In this document: positions 33,361 through 44,059 of the stretch, piece after piece
Layout: every line of letters starts with the position of its first letter
Numbering within the stretch: position 1 is the first letter of the stretch
Source of the DNA: Peribacillus simplex
GTDB taxonomy: Bacteria > Bacillota > Bacilli > Bacillales > DSM-1321
DNA length: 64,000 bases
Reading direction: 5' to 3'
Assembly (NCBI RefSeq): GCF_001542915.1
Contig: NZ_LNNH01000028.1
Coordinates: 1-64,000 of the forward strand
Program-made: the position numbers and the translations under genes
The notes under the pieces: generated by a model
Told to the model about the DNA's origin: nothing
The model's database searches: none
The model's input: the letters and a program-made list of their open reading frames with translations, nothing else

Positions 33361-34835
33361 ACGCCTCGCTCTTTGTGCTGTTTGGTTTTCTCCTACTCGT
33401 TGTATACATCGGAATAAATGCAAAAAAAGGAAAGGAAATGAATCTTGAGCAATGGGCCGTTGGCGGAAGGGGATTTGGAACGATTTTGGTTTTCCTTTTG
33501 ATGGCGGGAGAATCGTATACAACGTTCACATTTCTCGGGGCCAGTTCATGGGCATATGGAAAGGGTGGACCTGCCTTTTATATCATCGCCTATTTAAGCC
33601 TTATTTACTGCATTTTTTATTGGATGTATCCAAATGTCTGGAAATATGCAAAGGTTCATGGACTGGTGTCTCAATCGGATTTCTTTGCAAGTAAGTATAA
33701 TAGTTCCTTTTTAGGGATCATCACTGCCCTTATTGGCGTCATATCGATGATTCCCTACATTGTCCTTCAACTGAAGGGCCTTGGCATCATTGTCTCCGAA
33801 GCATCATATGGGGCCATTTCCCCTACTGCCGCGACTTGGATCGGCGTCATTTCCGTGACAGTTTATGTGATGATTTCAGGTATTCACGGATCTGCGATGA
33901 CCGCGATAATCAAAGACATATTAATATTTGGGGTGGTTCTATTTATTGGGATCTATATTCCTTTTCATTACTACGGTGGAATAGAACCGATGTTTAGAGA
34001 AATCCAGGCGACCAATCCGGATTTTCTCAAGCTGCCTGATAGCGGCCTTGGTGTGTCTTGGTTCATATCCACCGTGGTGATGACGAGCATTGGCGGGTTA
34101 ATGTGGCCGCATCTTTTTGTAGCCACGTATACGGCATCCAGCCCTAAAGCGATTCGTAAAAATGCCGTTATAACCCCACTCTATACTTTGATGCTATTAT
34201 TCGTCTTTTTTGTAGGATTTGCGGCGATCAAGCAAGTGCCTGGTTTGCAAGGAGCGGATACAGACCTCGCACTCCTGCGTGTATCCATCCAAACGTTCGA
34301 TCCTTGGTTCGTCGGGGTGATTGGCGCCGCAGGCTTATTGACGGCTTTGGTTCCTGGCTCCATGCTTTTGATGACAGCATCCGTATCATTATCCAAGAAC
34401 GTATATAAAGTGGTTTGGCCCCTAGCTACCGAAAGGCAAATTTCCACAACTTCCAAAATGCTGGTACCTGTCATTTCACTTATTTGCGTCTATTTTACAT
34501 TCAATGGAGGCAACTCCATCGTAACCCTTCTCCTTATGGCCTATAGCTTTATCACTCAATTGTTCCCGGCAGTCCTCTTTAGCCTGGCGAAGAATAATAT
34601 GGTCACGAAACAAGGAGCGGCTGCCGGCATGATGGCAGGAGTCATCACTGTTGCATACATGACGATTACAAATGCCACCATAGGCACTTTGCTTCCCTTA
34701 TTACCACAAGTAATGAAGGATTTGAATGTCGGCATCATTGCTTTGAGCATAAATATATTTTTCATGCTGGTCGTCAGTTATTTCACTAAAAAGCTACCGG
34801 TATCTTCAGACATGAAAAGTTCTCCAACCATTTAA
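33357..34835 (+). CDS. Sodium:solute symporter (SSS family), candidate malonate importer
   Basis: A 492-residue permease with about thirteen membrane helices of the sodium/solute symporter family: EQWAVGGRGFGTILVFLLMAGESYTTFTFLGASSWAYGKGG, GLVSQSDFFASKYNS, and TSIGGLMWPHLFVATYTASSPKAIRKNA are recognisable. Its closest pattern match from memory is B. subtilis YhjB and monocarboxylate-type members. Known malonate operons use MdcF, MdcL-MdcM or MatC carriers; none of these is here, so this permease is the best candidate to import malonate. That assignment is an inference from position only. Confidence 0.9.
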   Translation: MNASLFVLFGFLLLVVYIGINAKKGKEMNLEQWAVGGRGFGTILVFLLMAGESYTTFTFLGASSWAYGKGGPAFYIIAYLSLIYCIFYWMYPNVWKYAKVHGLVSQSDFFASKYNSSFLGIITALIGVISMIPYIVLQLKGLGIIVSEASYGAISPTAATWIGVISVTVYVMISGIHGSAMTAIIKDILIFGVVLFIGIYIPFHYYGGIEPMFREIQATNPDFLKLPDSGLGVSWFISTVVMTSIGGLMWPHLFVATYTASSPKAIRKNAVITPLYTLMLLFVFFVGFAAIKQVPGLQGADTDLALLRVSIQTFDPWFVGVIGAAGLLTALVPGSMLLMTASVSLSKNVYKVVWPLATERQISTTSKMLVPVISLICVYFTFNGGNSIVTLLLMAYSFITQLFPAVLFSLAKNNMVTKQGAAAGMMAGVITVAYMTITNATIGTLLPLLPQVMKDLNVGIIALSINIFFMLVVSYFTKKLPVSSDMKSSPTI

Positions 34836-34927
34836 CGGATATCACTGAACATGATGGGTATAAAGGATCCATATCCGATAAATGGAATCCAATGAAGTAC
34901 CAATCGTATACAAAGGGAGGAATTTAG

Positions 34928-36076
34928 ATGAAAAATGCCGACATGATCGAAAAAAGAATCGGACACTCACTCAAGGATGAAGCAGTGAAAGAAAGAATCA
35001 AAGAGTCATTAAGAGAGTTAACTGGATTAGTAGGCGTTTCTGGTTCTGAGCAAGAAGTCGTTAAATATATGCAGGAGAGGTTGCTGCCATTAGCGGATGA
35101 GGTAAAGGTGGATCGAAATGGGAATGTAATCGCGATAAAAAACGGCAACGGTCCAGGACCCAAAGTGATGATTTCGAGTCATTCCGATGAAGTAGGTTTT
35201 TGCGTGAAAAATATCTTACCGAATGGTTTTATCATGTTCGATAAGGTAGGAGGAGTTTCCGATCAATTATTGCTGGGAAGGAAAGTCTGGATCACGACAC
35301 GGAAATTACCAGGCATAATCGGAATCAAGGCAGGTCATATGCAAACTCCCGAGGAAAGTATGCGGGTCAAAACAACACGTGAATGTTACATAGATGTCGG
35401 GGCTTCCTCTCGGGTAGAGGTGGAAGGACTTGGAATAAGAATAGGGGACCCCATCGTATTTCAAAGCGATTTTATGGAAATGGCCGATAAAGATCTTGTT
35501 TCCACTAAATCCGTCGATAATAGAATTCACTGTGCAATCTTGATCGAGCTATTTAAAGAACTGCAAGGGGTTGAATTTGCCGGTAAGCTGTTCGGGGTCG
35601 TAACGGTCCAAGAAGAAGTCGGCCTCCAGGGTGCCGTAATGGCAGGAAATGCTATCGAACCTGATTATGCCATTGTTCTAGACACGATCCCGGCCGGTGA
35701 TACACCGGATATAGATACGGAAATATCCCTTCCCGTCTACCTCGGTGCGGGCCCAGCCTGCCCGATTGCTGATGGTGTAAGAGGTGGCATGGCTTTTAAC
35801 TATATCCATCCCAAAGTTAGGGAAATCGTTGAAGAGCAGGCAATGAAAGCAAGTATCCCCTTGCAAACCATTACTCTAATCGGGGACGGCTATACGACTG
35901 ATGCAGCAAGTTTGACATCAGCGAATAAAGGCATACCAGTGGGAGTGGTGGCAACGCCGCGAAGATACTCCCACTCTCCCGTAGAATTGGTCAATCTAAA
36001 TGATGCCCTGGGTGTGTTGAAAATCGTGACAGGAATTGTCATCGAAAACGGAATGAAGGATTTGAGCTTCATCTAA
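34928..36076 (+). CDS. M42-family metallo-aminopeptidase
   Basis: A 382-residue cytoplasmic dinuclear-metal peptidase of the M42 (glutamyl aminopeptidase, FrvX) group. Metal and catalytic motifs are SSHSDEVGF (about 77), STKSVDNRIHCAILIEL with the bridging Asp (about 195), VTVQEEVGLQGA with the Glu pair (about 222), and VLDTIPAGDTPD (about 245); the last His ligand lies in RRYSHSPVELV near the end. The N-terminus carries an extra 30-residue helical segment. It lies 92 bases after the symporter gene behind AAAGGGAGG and may be transcribed with it, although no role in malonate use is obvious. Confidence 0.9.
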   Translation: MKNADMIEKRIGHSLKDEAVKERIKESLRELTGLVGVSGSEQEVVKYMQERLLPLADEVKVDRNGNVIAIKNGNGPGPKVMISSHSDEVGFCVKNILPNGFIMFDKVGGVSDQLLLGRKVWITTRKLPGIIGIKAGHMQTPEESMRVKTTRECYIDVGASSRVEVEGLGIRIGDPIVFQSDFMEMADKDLVSTKSVDNRIHCAILIELFKELQGVEFAGKLFGVVTVQEEVGLQGAVMAGNAIEPDYAIVLDTIPAGDTPDIDTEISLPVYLGAGPACPIADGVRGGMAFNYIHPKVREIVEEQAMKASIPLQTITLIGDGYTTDAASLTSANKGIPVGVVATPRRYSHSPVELVNLNDALGVLKIVTGIVIENGMKDLSFI

Positions 36077-36150
36077 CGACCTATACTAGGTAAAGCGAGA
36101 AGAAACACTTGGTTGTTATTCGTGTTAAAGGAATATCATGACCTATCTAA

Positions 36151-36185
36151 AGGACAGCATGCTGACTCAGTGTGCTGTCCTTTTC
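36151..36185 (+). terminator. Terminator closing the malonate-symporter-peptidase run
   Basis: AGGACAGCA and TGCTGTCCT form a 9-bp stem with a 13-nt loop, followed by TTT. Confidence 0.8.
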
Positions 36186-36638
36186 ACGTTCGCGATGCGA
36201 AAGCGGGGATTCATATTTTAGGATCTGCGTGGAACAAAAGATGGTAAGATCATTTCCGATTATCGTTAACTTGCTAATTATGATTTCATTAACAAATGGT
36301 CTGTCATCTAGTCGGTGCATTCAGCATTCACCCATTCATCTGCGAAAAAGGGTTCGCCTATATCATGGTTTGCGTTGTTTGAAAGTGTAACAGCTTGGAA
36401 TTCAAGCGGAACGAACTTGTAAAAAGTGGGGAAAAACAGATGACCGATGATCATTCAGTAGCAGCCATTTGGCATCATGTTACGTTCGGTTGTGCGGAGT
36501 GGCTTGGCGCCTTGGGCAACATTACGATATGATCGATCGTAAAAAAACAGGGATGAATCACGTTCACGATTACGGATCTAATCGACATATCCTTTACAAG
36601 CTAATAATCTAGCAGGATGATATAAGGACCCTGTCGCT
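36186..36638. other. Non-coding gap with possible gene remnant
   Basis: No convincing gene. Plus-strand 36440-36532 reads MTDDHSVAAIWHHVTFGCAEWLGALGNITI, protein-like in composition but lacking a ribosome site and any known family. The rest has frequent stops in all frames. Confidence 0.4.
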
Positions 36639-36681
36639 ATGAAAAAAGCGATGGCCCACCTAGTGCATGGCTTTTTTCATT
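36639..36681. terminator. Terminator-like hairpin
   Basis: ATGAAAAAAGC and GCTTTTTTCAT pair, with inner ATG/CAT pairing as well. The stem is A/T-rich on both sides, so it can act in either direction. No gene ends right before it. Confidence 0.6.
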
Positions 36682-36829
36682 TTCAACCATTAAGGGAAGC
36701 TGTTTTCGAATAAATCATCAAATGTGAGTAATAAAAGGTTAAAATGGCATAGAAATCGAAATATACATACGAGTATGGAAATGAAATTGTGACTTTAGTC
36801 ATCAACTGACACAAAAAAGGGGAAATTAT

Positions 36830-37546
36830 ATGTTTACTAGAGAAGCCATTGCATCTTTTAATGAATTGGAATGCTCTTTATACGGTTATATCACCAAAAA
36901 TGCCCAGAAGGTGGCTTATATGAGAATTAGGGAGCTAGCGGATGAAACGCATGTTTCCACCTCTACCATTCTTCGTTTTTGCAGGAAGGTCGATTGCTCC
37001 GGTTATTCGGAATTTAAAGTGAAGCTTAAATTGTTCATGAACGAAAAACAGCCTATCAAGCTTAAAAGTACTCAGCATTCTTTATCGGAGTTTGTCGAAA
37101 GGACGTTAAAAGGAAGTTTCGAATCATATATCCAAGAAACCGCACAATTAATTGCCAAGGCAGAAAGTGTGATATTTTTGGGCATCGGCAGCTCTGGCAT
37201 CATGGCCGAATATGGGTCACGCTACGTTTCGAGCCTGGGGAAATCGTCCATTTATATTAAGGATCCTTTTTTTCCGATCCATTCGAAGTATTCCAGTAAT
37301 AGTGTGACAATTGCCTTGAGCGTGTCTGGAGAAACATCGGAAATCGTGGATCTGATCAAAGGGTTCAAAGAAGTGGGAAGCACCATTGTCAGCATAACGA
37401 ATAATAAGGTCAGCACGATTGCAAGGATTTCCGATTTGAATATAGCTTATTTCGTTACTGAGGAATACAGCGGCAAATCGAATATAACGACACAAATACC
37501 TGTCGTTTACCTTTTAGAGGCAATTGCAAAAGAACTTTACAAATGA
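36830..37546 (+). CDS. RpiR/MurR-family regulator of the beta-glucoside operon
   Basis: A 238-residue regulator with an N-terminal RpiR-type helix-turn-helix (MRIRELADETHVSTSTILRFCRKVDCSGYSEFKVKL, about 31-66) and a C-terminal SIS domain (about 105-235) with VIFLGIGSSGIMAEYGSRY and ALSVSGETSEIVDLIKGFKEVGSTIVSIT, which binds phospho-sugars. Being first in line before GH1 and PTS genes, it probably senses a 6-phospho-beta-glucoside. ATG 36830 follows AAAAGGGGAAA. Its upstream region has the palindromes CATACGAGTATG and TGACTTTAGTCA, either of which might be its operator. Confidence 0.9.
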   Translation: MFTREAIASFNELECSLYGYITKNAQKVAYMRIRELADETHVSTSTILRFCRKVDCSGYSEFKVKLKLFMNEKQPIKLKSTQHSLSEFVERTLKGSFESYIQETAQLIAKAESVIFLGIGSSGIMAEYGSRYVSSLGKSSIYIKDPFFPIHSKYSSNSVTIALSVSGETSEIVDLIKGFKEVGSTIVSITNNKVSTIARISDLNIAYFVTEEYSGKSNITTQIPVVYLLEAIAKELYK

Positions 37547-37549
37547 TTG

Positions 37550-37570
37550 GAAACACCCTGTTTCTTTTTT
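37550..37570 (+). terminator. Weak terminator or attenuator between RpiR gene and GH1 gene
   Basis: GAAACA and TGTTTC form a 6-bp stem with a 3-nt loop, followed by six T. It may reduce read-through from the regulator gene into the operon. Confidence 0.55.
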
Positions 37571-37631
37571 GTGACAGATGACAACCGGCGGCACAAAAAA
37601 CAGAAAGGAGTAATGGTATTTACCACGATGT

Positions 37632-39140
<1,509 letters not shown>

Positions 39141-39143
39141 ACG

Positions 39144-39446
39144 ATGAAAAAAATACTATTGGTATGCGCCGCGGGCATGTCCACAAGCTTGCTGGTCAAT
39201 AAAATGAATGATGCTGCCAAAGCGAAGGGCATCGACATTGATATTGTTGCCTTGCCCATATCGGAATGTTCAAAAGCCGCGGAGGAAGTCGACGTCGTCT
39301 TATTAGGTCCACAGGTCCGTTATCAAAAAGCCCAGGTGGATTCCATTGTAGCAGGAAGGGTGCCTGTAGAAGTCATAGAAATGAGAGCCTATGGAATGAT
39401 GAACGGGGGTGCGATTCTCGATCGTGCTTTAGAGCTGATTGGATAG
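39144..39446 (+). CDS. licB: PTS cellobiose-type IIB component
   Basis: A 100-residue phosphotransfer domain of the lactose/cellobiose (Lac) PTS family. The active-site Cys8 lies in the P-loop LLVCAAGMSTSLLV at the start; VDVVLLGPQVRYQ and the C-terminal IEMRAYGMMNGGAILDRAL complete the fold. It accepts phosphate from the IIA encoded further down and gives it to the incoming sugar at IIC. It begins three bases after the GH1 stop, with AAGGAGGAA upstream. Confidence 0.93.
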   Translation: MKKILLVCAAGMSTSLLVNKMNDAAKAKGIDIDIVALPISECSKAAEEVDVVLLGPQVRYQKAQVDSIVAGRVPVEVIEMRAYGMMNGGAILDRALELIG

Positions 39447-39479
39447 AACCAAAAAAAAATAGATTCTAGGGGGTATAGT

Positions 39480-40826
39480 ATGGGATTCATGGCTGGTTTT
39501 GAACGTGTAATGGAAAAAGCCCTTGTTCCTATCGCAGCTAAATTGAATTCGCAAAGACATATTGTCGCGATTCGTGATGCTTTTATTTTAGCTTTTCCAA
39601 TCACACTGGCAGGTTCATTGATTGTTCTCTTGAATTTTGCCGTGCTGGCTCCGGACGGGTTCATTGCAAAACTGCTGTTCTTGAATAAGTTATTTCCTAA
39701 TTTAGCAGATTACCAGCAGGTATTTGCACCAGTATTGAATGGTTCAACCAGCATTTTATCCATTTTCATCGTTTTTCTGATCGCCAGGAATATAGCGATT
39801 GCCATGAAGGCGGATGACCTTCTTTGCGGATTGACCGCCCTTTCGACGTTTTTCATCGTCTATCCTGCTTATACCGTCGTGGACGGAGCCAGTTTTCTTT
39901 CCACCCAATGGGTTGGCGCACAGGGCCTTTTCGTAGCCATGATCATCGGTTTGCTTGTAGGTGAGATTTTCAGCCGATTGTCCAGGTCGAAGCGCCTGCA
40001 AATCACGATGCCTGCATCGGTGCCGCCTGCCATCGCAAGAACGTTCAAGGTTCTTTTTCCCATCGTCATCATTACGGTTTTATTCTCGGTCGGTAATGCA
40101 ATCATATTAGCTATCTATCCAAATGGGATACATGAATTGATTTATGCAGCGATTCAGACCCCATTGAAAAACTTGGGGACGAATATTTTCTCATTGGTGC
40201 TCTTGGCCATCGTGTCGAATCTTCTCTGGGTATTCGGAATTCATGGTCCCAATACGATCGCGGCGATCAGAGAAGGAATGTTTGCTGAGGCAGGCCTCGA
40301 AAACCTTAACTATGTGGCCGCACATGGCTCGGCTTGGGGTGCGCCATACCCCGTCACGTGGGCTATCAATGATGCATTCGCCAACTACGGCGGGTCTGGC
40401 ATGACCTTGGGATTGATCATAGCGATTTTCATTGCATCAAGGAGACAGGATTACCGTGATATCGGGAAGCTATCCATTGCCCCGGGTATCTTTAACATCA
40501 ACGAACCGATCATTTTTGGATTGCCTGTCGTCCTTAATCCGATATTGATCTTCCCCTTCATCCTGGTACCTGCTGTAAACATCTTGATTGGTTATATCGC
40601 GATCAGCACGAAGCTGATACCGCCTATTGCCTATGCTGTGCCTTGGACGACGCCTGGTCCGCTGATTGCCTTCTTCGGTACAGGCGGGAACTGGATGGCC
40701 TTGTTTATCGGACTCATTTGCCTTGCCGTTTCAACGCTAGTCTACCTGCCGTTTGTGCTGGCCTCGAATAAGGCTGCGTCCATCCAGCAATCATCGGAAT
40801 CCAGCAATAACGACTTACCGGCATAG
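39480..40826 (+). CDS. licC: PTS cellobiose-type IIC permease
   Basis: A 448-residue membrane channel of the Lac PTS family with about ten helices. It starts with MAGFERVMEKALVPIAAKLNSQRHIVAIRDAFILAFPITLAGSL, the family hallmark. Further motifs are WVFGIHGPNTIAAIREGM (about 245) and GIFNINEPIIFGLPVVLNPILIFPF (about 340), the latter around the sugar-binding Glu and NEP motif. ATG 39480 has AGGGGG seven bases upstream. It transports and phosphorylates cellobiose or related beta-diglucosides. Confidence 0.93.
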   Translation: MGFMAGFERVMEKALVPIAAKLNSQRHIVAIRDAFILAFPITLAGSLIVLLNFAVLAPDGFIAKLLFLNKLFPNLADYQQVFAPVLNGSTSILSIFIVFLIARNIAIAMKADDLLCGLTALSTFFIVYPAYTVVDGASFLSTQWVGAQGLFVAMIIGLLVGEIFSRLSRSKRLQITMPASVPPAIARTFKVLFPIVIITVLFSVGNAIILAIYPNGIHELIYAAIQTPLKNLGTNIFSLVLLAIVSNLLWVFGIHGPNTIAAIREGMFAEAGLENLNYVAAHGSAWGAPYPVTWAINDAFANYGGSGMTLGLIIAIFIASRRQDYRDIGKLSIAPGIFNINEPIIFGLPVVLNPILIFPFILVPAVNILIGYIAISTKLIPPIAYAVPWTTPGPLIAFFGTGGNWMALFIGLICLAVSTLVYLPFVLASNKAASIQQSSESSNNDLPA

Positions 40827-40838
40827 AAAGGAGAAGGA

Positions 40839-41072
40839 ATGAACACTTATCGAATTCAAATGAATTGCGGGCAAATAGCTTATCTTAGTGACTTCTTCTC
40901 GCAATACGAAGATGAACAGATCCAGACTGTCCTTTTATCCGCCAATCGGGTCCAAGCGGTTTTCGAAGCCAAGACCCCACTCAATATCGAGGAAGCGGTG
41001 AAGCACCTTAAACAGGTTTTTCAGTTATCGAAGTTTGGCCCTGGGCTATATTTTACCATCAAAAATATGTAG
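40839..41072 (+). CDS. Small protein of unknown function in the PTS operon
   Basis: A 77-residue protein I do not recognise. It has a good ribosome site (AAAGGAGAAGG) and sits 12 bases after the IIC gene. The sequence alternates strand and helix (TYRIQMNCGQIAYLSDFFSQY, TVLLSANRVQAVFEAKTPLNIEEAVKHLKQVFQLS) and ends GPGLYFTIKNM, suggesting a small ferredoxin-like or ACT-size alpha/beta domain. No membrane segment or metal motif is seen. Its place between IIC and the kinase suggests a role in beta-glucoside use or its control. Confidence 0.7.
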   Translation: MNTYRIQMNCGQIAYLSDFFSQYEDEQIQTVLLSANRVQAVFEAKTPLNIEEAVKHLKQVFQLSKFGPGLYFTIKNM

Positions 41073-41094
41073 AGAGTTACGGGGGTGGCAGCTC

Positions 41095-41997
41095 ATGTCC
41101 AACTACTTAGCCTTTGACATAGGCGGAACAGAAATAAAATACGGCTTACTGACCGAATCCGGGGACATATTGGAAAAGGGAGCATTTCCAACGGTTCGTA
41201 ATAACGGGGAAGTCATCCTTCAAGCCATATTGGCTAAGGTTTCCCTTTTTCCGAGCTTACGAGGGGTCGCCCTCAGTGCCCCCGGATTTGTCAACAACGA
41301 AACGGGATTTATCGAAGTAGGAGGAGCCATCAAGGATTTTGATGGCTTCAACATAAAAAACTATATGGAAGAAATGACGAAGCTTCCAGTCACGGTCGAA
41401 AATGATGTGAATTGTGTCGCCCTTGCCGAGAAATGGAAAGGCAAAGCAAAGGAACATGAAAATTTCCTCTGCATGACAGTGGGCACTGGTGTTGGCGGGG
41501 CGGTTTTCATCAATGATCGGTTATACCGCGGCGTTTCATTTGGGGCCGGTGAATTTGGATACATGATCACCCATGGTATTGAAAGCGGGGCGGCTTTAAA
41601 AAATACATTGAGCTGGAATGGTTCGATTACAGGCTTAAGAGAGCGATATGCCGTACGGAAAGGACTTCAAGCAGCCGAATTGACAGGTTTGGATATATTT
41701 CAAGCCTATGAAGCTCAGGATCCCATCGCACTGGAAGAGGTTGAACGATTTTATGATAGTCTTGCCATCGGACTACATAATTTGTATTTCCTCTTTAATC
41801 CAAGCAAAATCTTGCTTGGAGGAGCTGTAAGCGTAAGGGAAGAACTGATTCCTGAGCTAAGAAGGCGGGTCGAATCGTTAAATGGATATATAAACGGAGA
41901 TTGCATCGATGCCTGTCAATTGAACAATGATGCGGGCATGATCGGTGCCCTGTATCACCATCACCAAACATACGCGCAACAAGGAAGAAGGGAATAG
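41095..41997 (+). CDS. ROK-family sugar kinase (possible beta-glucoside kinase)
   Basis: A 300-residue ASKHA-fold kinase. The phosphate-binding loop AFDIGGTEIKYGLL is at the start and the catalytic Asp is in VENDVNCVALAEKW (about 100), followed by MTVGTGVGGAVFIND. The CxCGxxGCxE zinc motif of standard ROK glucokinases is missing: the region after EFGYMITHG reads SGAALKNTLSW. In a beta-glucoside operon this fits a BglK-type kinase that phosphorylates cellobiose inside the cell, or a glucokinase for released glucose. ATG 41095 follows GGGGGTGG; the upstream codons overlap the small gene's end. Confidence 0.88.
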   Translation: MSNYLAFDIGGTEIKYGLLTESGDILEKGAFPTVRNNGEVILQAILAKVSLFPSLRGVALSAPGFVNNETGFIEVGGAIKDFDGFNIKNYMEEMTKLPVTVENDVNCVALAEKWKGKAKEHENFLCMTVGTGVGGAVFINDRLYRGVSFGAGEFGYMITHGIESGAALKNTLSWNGSITGLRERYAVRKGLQAAELTGLDIFQAYEAQDPIALEEVERFYDSLAIGLHNLYFLFNPSKILLGGAVSVREELIPELRRRVESLNGYINGDCIDACQLNNDAGMIGALYHHHQTYAQQGRRE

Positions 41998-41999
41998 CC

Positions 42000-42314
42000 A
42001 TGGAAGAAATGGAAGCGGTAGCGTTTCAGATTATCAGTAATGTAGGAACAGCAAAAAGCTTGGTAATGGAAGCCTTATATGAAGCGCGGGATGGCCGGTA
42101 TGATGCGGCCGAGGAAAAGCTGAAAGAATCTCGGACTTATATGCTAGAAGGCCACCATGCCCATGCAGCGCTTATCCAGCAGGAGGCTTCCGGACAAAAG
42201 GTGGAATTTTCATTGCTGCTAATGCATGCAGAAGATCAAATGATGAGTGCAGAGACAATTAGTGATTTAGTTGCTGAAATGATTAAAATGTATCAGGAAA
42301 TGAGACAAAAATAA
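42000..42314 (+). CDS. licA: PTS lactose/cellobiose-type IIA component
   Basis: A 104-residue all-helical phosphocarrier. The phosphorylated His is in LLLMHAEDQMMSAET (about 76); EMEAVAFQIISNVGTAKSLVMEALYEAR at the start and the HHAHAALIQQEA segment are typical of the family trimer. It takes phosphate from HPr and passes it to IIB. It begins two bases after the ROK gene stop, so is likely translated with it. Confidence 0.94.
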   Translation: MEEMEAVAFQIISNVGTAKSLVMEALYEARDGRYDAAEEKLKESRTYMLEGHHAHAALIQQEASGQKVEFSLLLMHAEDQMMSAETISDLVAEMIKMYQEMRQK

Positions 42315-42332
42315 AAATGGTGGGGTGTCGTT

Positions 42333-43661
42333 ATGAAAAAAGGGATAAAAATCGTGACAATAGGCGGGGGTTCAAGCTACACACCCGAATTGATCGAAGG
42401 CTTCATCAAACGCTATGACGAGCTTCCAGTTCGTGAAATCTGGCTTGTTGATATAAACAAAGGAAAGGACAAACTGAACATTGTAGGGAATCTTGCGAAA
42501 AGAATGGTGGAAAAGGCAGGTCTGCCCATTGACATACATCTTACCCTCAACCGGCGAGAGGCACTGAAGGATGCTGATTTTGTCACGACCCAATTCCGGG
42601 TCGGCCTCCTTGACGCAAGAGCTAAGGACGAGAGGATCCCTTTGAAATACGATGTGATCGGGCAGGAGACGAATGGGCCAGGAGGACTTTTCAAAGGACT
42701 TAGGACGATACCGGTGATCCTTGACATTTGCAAAGATATGGAGGAGCTATGTCCCGACGCCTGGCTTGTGAACTTTACCAATCCAGCTGGAATGGTTACC
42801 GAGGCTGTCTTAAGATATAGTCCGATCAAAAAGGTTGTGGGCTTATGCAACGTGCCGATCGGAATGAAAATGGGCATTGCCAAAGCGCTTGATGTTGATG
42901 ACAGCAGGGTTCAGGTCGATTTTGCCGGGTTGAATCATATGGTATTCGGTCTTGATGTTTATCTGGACGGAAAAAGCGTGAAGGACCAGGTGATAACGGC
43001 GCTTGGAAATCCGGAAAATGAAATGACGATGAAAAATATCGCTGGCTTTGCCTGGGATCGTGATTTCATTAAAGGAATCAGCCTTATCCCATGTGGTTAC
43101 CACCGTTATTATTTTAAAACAGATGAAATGCTTGCCGAGGAAAAGGAGTCTTCAGTAACAAAAGGAACGCGCGCCGAAGTGGTCCAGCAACTGGAAAAGG
43201 ACTTATTCGAATTGTATAAAGATCCAGAACTGAATGTAAAACCGCCTCAATTGGAAAAGCGGGGCGGAGCGTATTACAGCGAAGCGGCGTGCAGCCTCAT
43301 CAATTCGATTTATAATGATAAGCGGGACATTCAGCCTGTCAATACAAGGAATAATGGTGCCATTGCAAGCATCCCGGACGAGTCGGCGATTGAAATAAGC
43401 TGTGTGATCACGAAGGAGGGACCAAAACCGATTGCCATCGGAGACCTGCCAGTAGCGGTTCGTGGATTGGTCCAGCAAATTAAATCCTTCGAGAGAATGG
43501 CTGCAGAAGCGGCCGTCACTGGGGATTATCGAACAGCGTTAGTAGCGATGACGATCAATCCACTCGTGCCTTCGGACACCATTGCCAAGAAAATATTGGA
43601 TGATATGCTCGAAGCTCATAAAGAAGACTTGCCGCAGTTTTTTAATGAAGTGAGATCGTAA
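42333..43661 (+). CDS. licH: GH4 6-phospho-beta-glucosidase
   Basis: A 442-residue NAD- and metal-dependent glycosidase of family GH4. The Rossmann motif KIVTIGGGSSYTPELIEGF opens the protein; VIGQETNGPGGLFKGLRTIPVILDI, NFTNPAGMVTEAVLRYSP and VGLCNVPIGMKMG (metal Cys near residue 170) and the AGLNHMVFG His motif follow. The family works by oxidation at C3 and elimination, quite unlike GH1. The match is closest to LicH/CelF. It closes the operon and is followed by a strong terminator. Confidence 0.94.
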   Translation: MKKGIKIVTIGGGSSYTPELIEGFIKRYDELPVREIWLVDINKGKDKLNIVGNLAKRMVEKAGLPIDIHLTLNRREALKDADFVTTQFRVGLLDARAKDERIPLKYDVIGQETNGPGGLFKGLRTIPVILDICKDMEELCPDAWLVNFTNPAGMVTEAVLRYSPIKKVVGLCNVPIGMKMGIAKALDVDDSRVQVDFAGLNHMVFGLDVYLDGKSVKDQVITALGNPENEMTMKNIAGFAWDRDFIKGISLIPCGYHRYYFKTDEMLAEEKESSVTKGTRAEVVQQLEKDLFELYKDPELNVKPPQLEKRGGAYYSEAACSLINSIYNDKRDIQPVNTRNNGAIASIPDESAIEISCVITKEGPKPIAIGDLPVAVRGLVQQIKSFERMAAEAAVTGDYRTALVAMTINPLVPSDTIAKKILDDMLEAHKEDLPQFFNEVRS

Positions 43662-43685
43662 ACCGTGCACCACGGTATTCGCAAT

Positions 43686-43729
43686 GACAAACAAAAACCC
43701 TTGTTCATCAGCAAGGGTTTTTGTTTGTC
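43686..43729. terminator. Strong terminator of the beta-glucoside operon
   Basis: GACAAACAAAAACCCTTG and CAAGGGTTTTTGTTTGTC are perfect complements with an 8-nt loop. It is usable in both directions. Confidence 0.9.
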
Positions 43730-43864
43730 ACCGTCTTTGCTCACTAACCTTATTGCTTGGCATTTAAACCACTCTTCGCCTCGATAGTCCTATAAAGACA
43801 TAATAGCAAGATGGTTAACATACATAATGGAGAGTAATAACCTGTGGACATAGGAGGTAGGAGC

Positions 43865-44059
43865 ATGAAAAAAAACAATGGCTGGTATCAGTTGGAGGGA
43901 AAACCTCCTTCACCCAATAACCAGCAACTAGGCAAGACGGTACTGAAAAGTTTGTTGCTTGTAGGGCGAAATGGGCAACAGCAGGTACTGATCAAGTGCA
44001 GAAATCAATCATACCTAACAAAAAAAATGGCTGCTCTTAAACCTTCATCCAAGGGATGA
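43865..44059 (+). CDS. Small basic hypothetical protein (64 residues)
   Basis: The frame has a very good ribosome site, AGGAGGTAGG, seven bases before ATG 43865. The product is basic and soluble (MKKNNGWYQLEGKPPSP, LGKTVLKSLLLVGRNGQQQVLIKC), with no membrane segment. I do not recognise it. Nothing nearby gives a hint of its role; it starts the eroded AT-rich region. Confidence 0.55.
   Translation: MKKNNGWYQLEGKPPSPNNQQLGKTVLKSLLLVGRNGQQQVLIKCRNQSYLTKKMAALKPSSKG

Noticed and set aside
36440-36532. 30-codon frame as a small gene
   Set aside because: No ribosome site and no relatives recognised; kept only as a possible remnant in the gap description.
42413-42883. 156-codon minus-strand frame inside the GH4 gene
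   Set aside because: Antisense shadow of the GH4 NAD-binding half; serine-rich low-information product.
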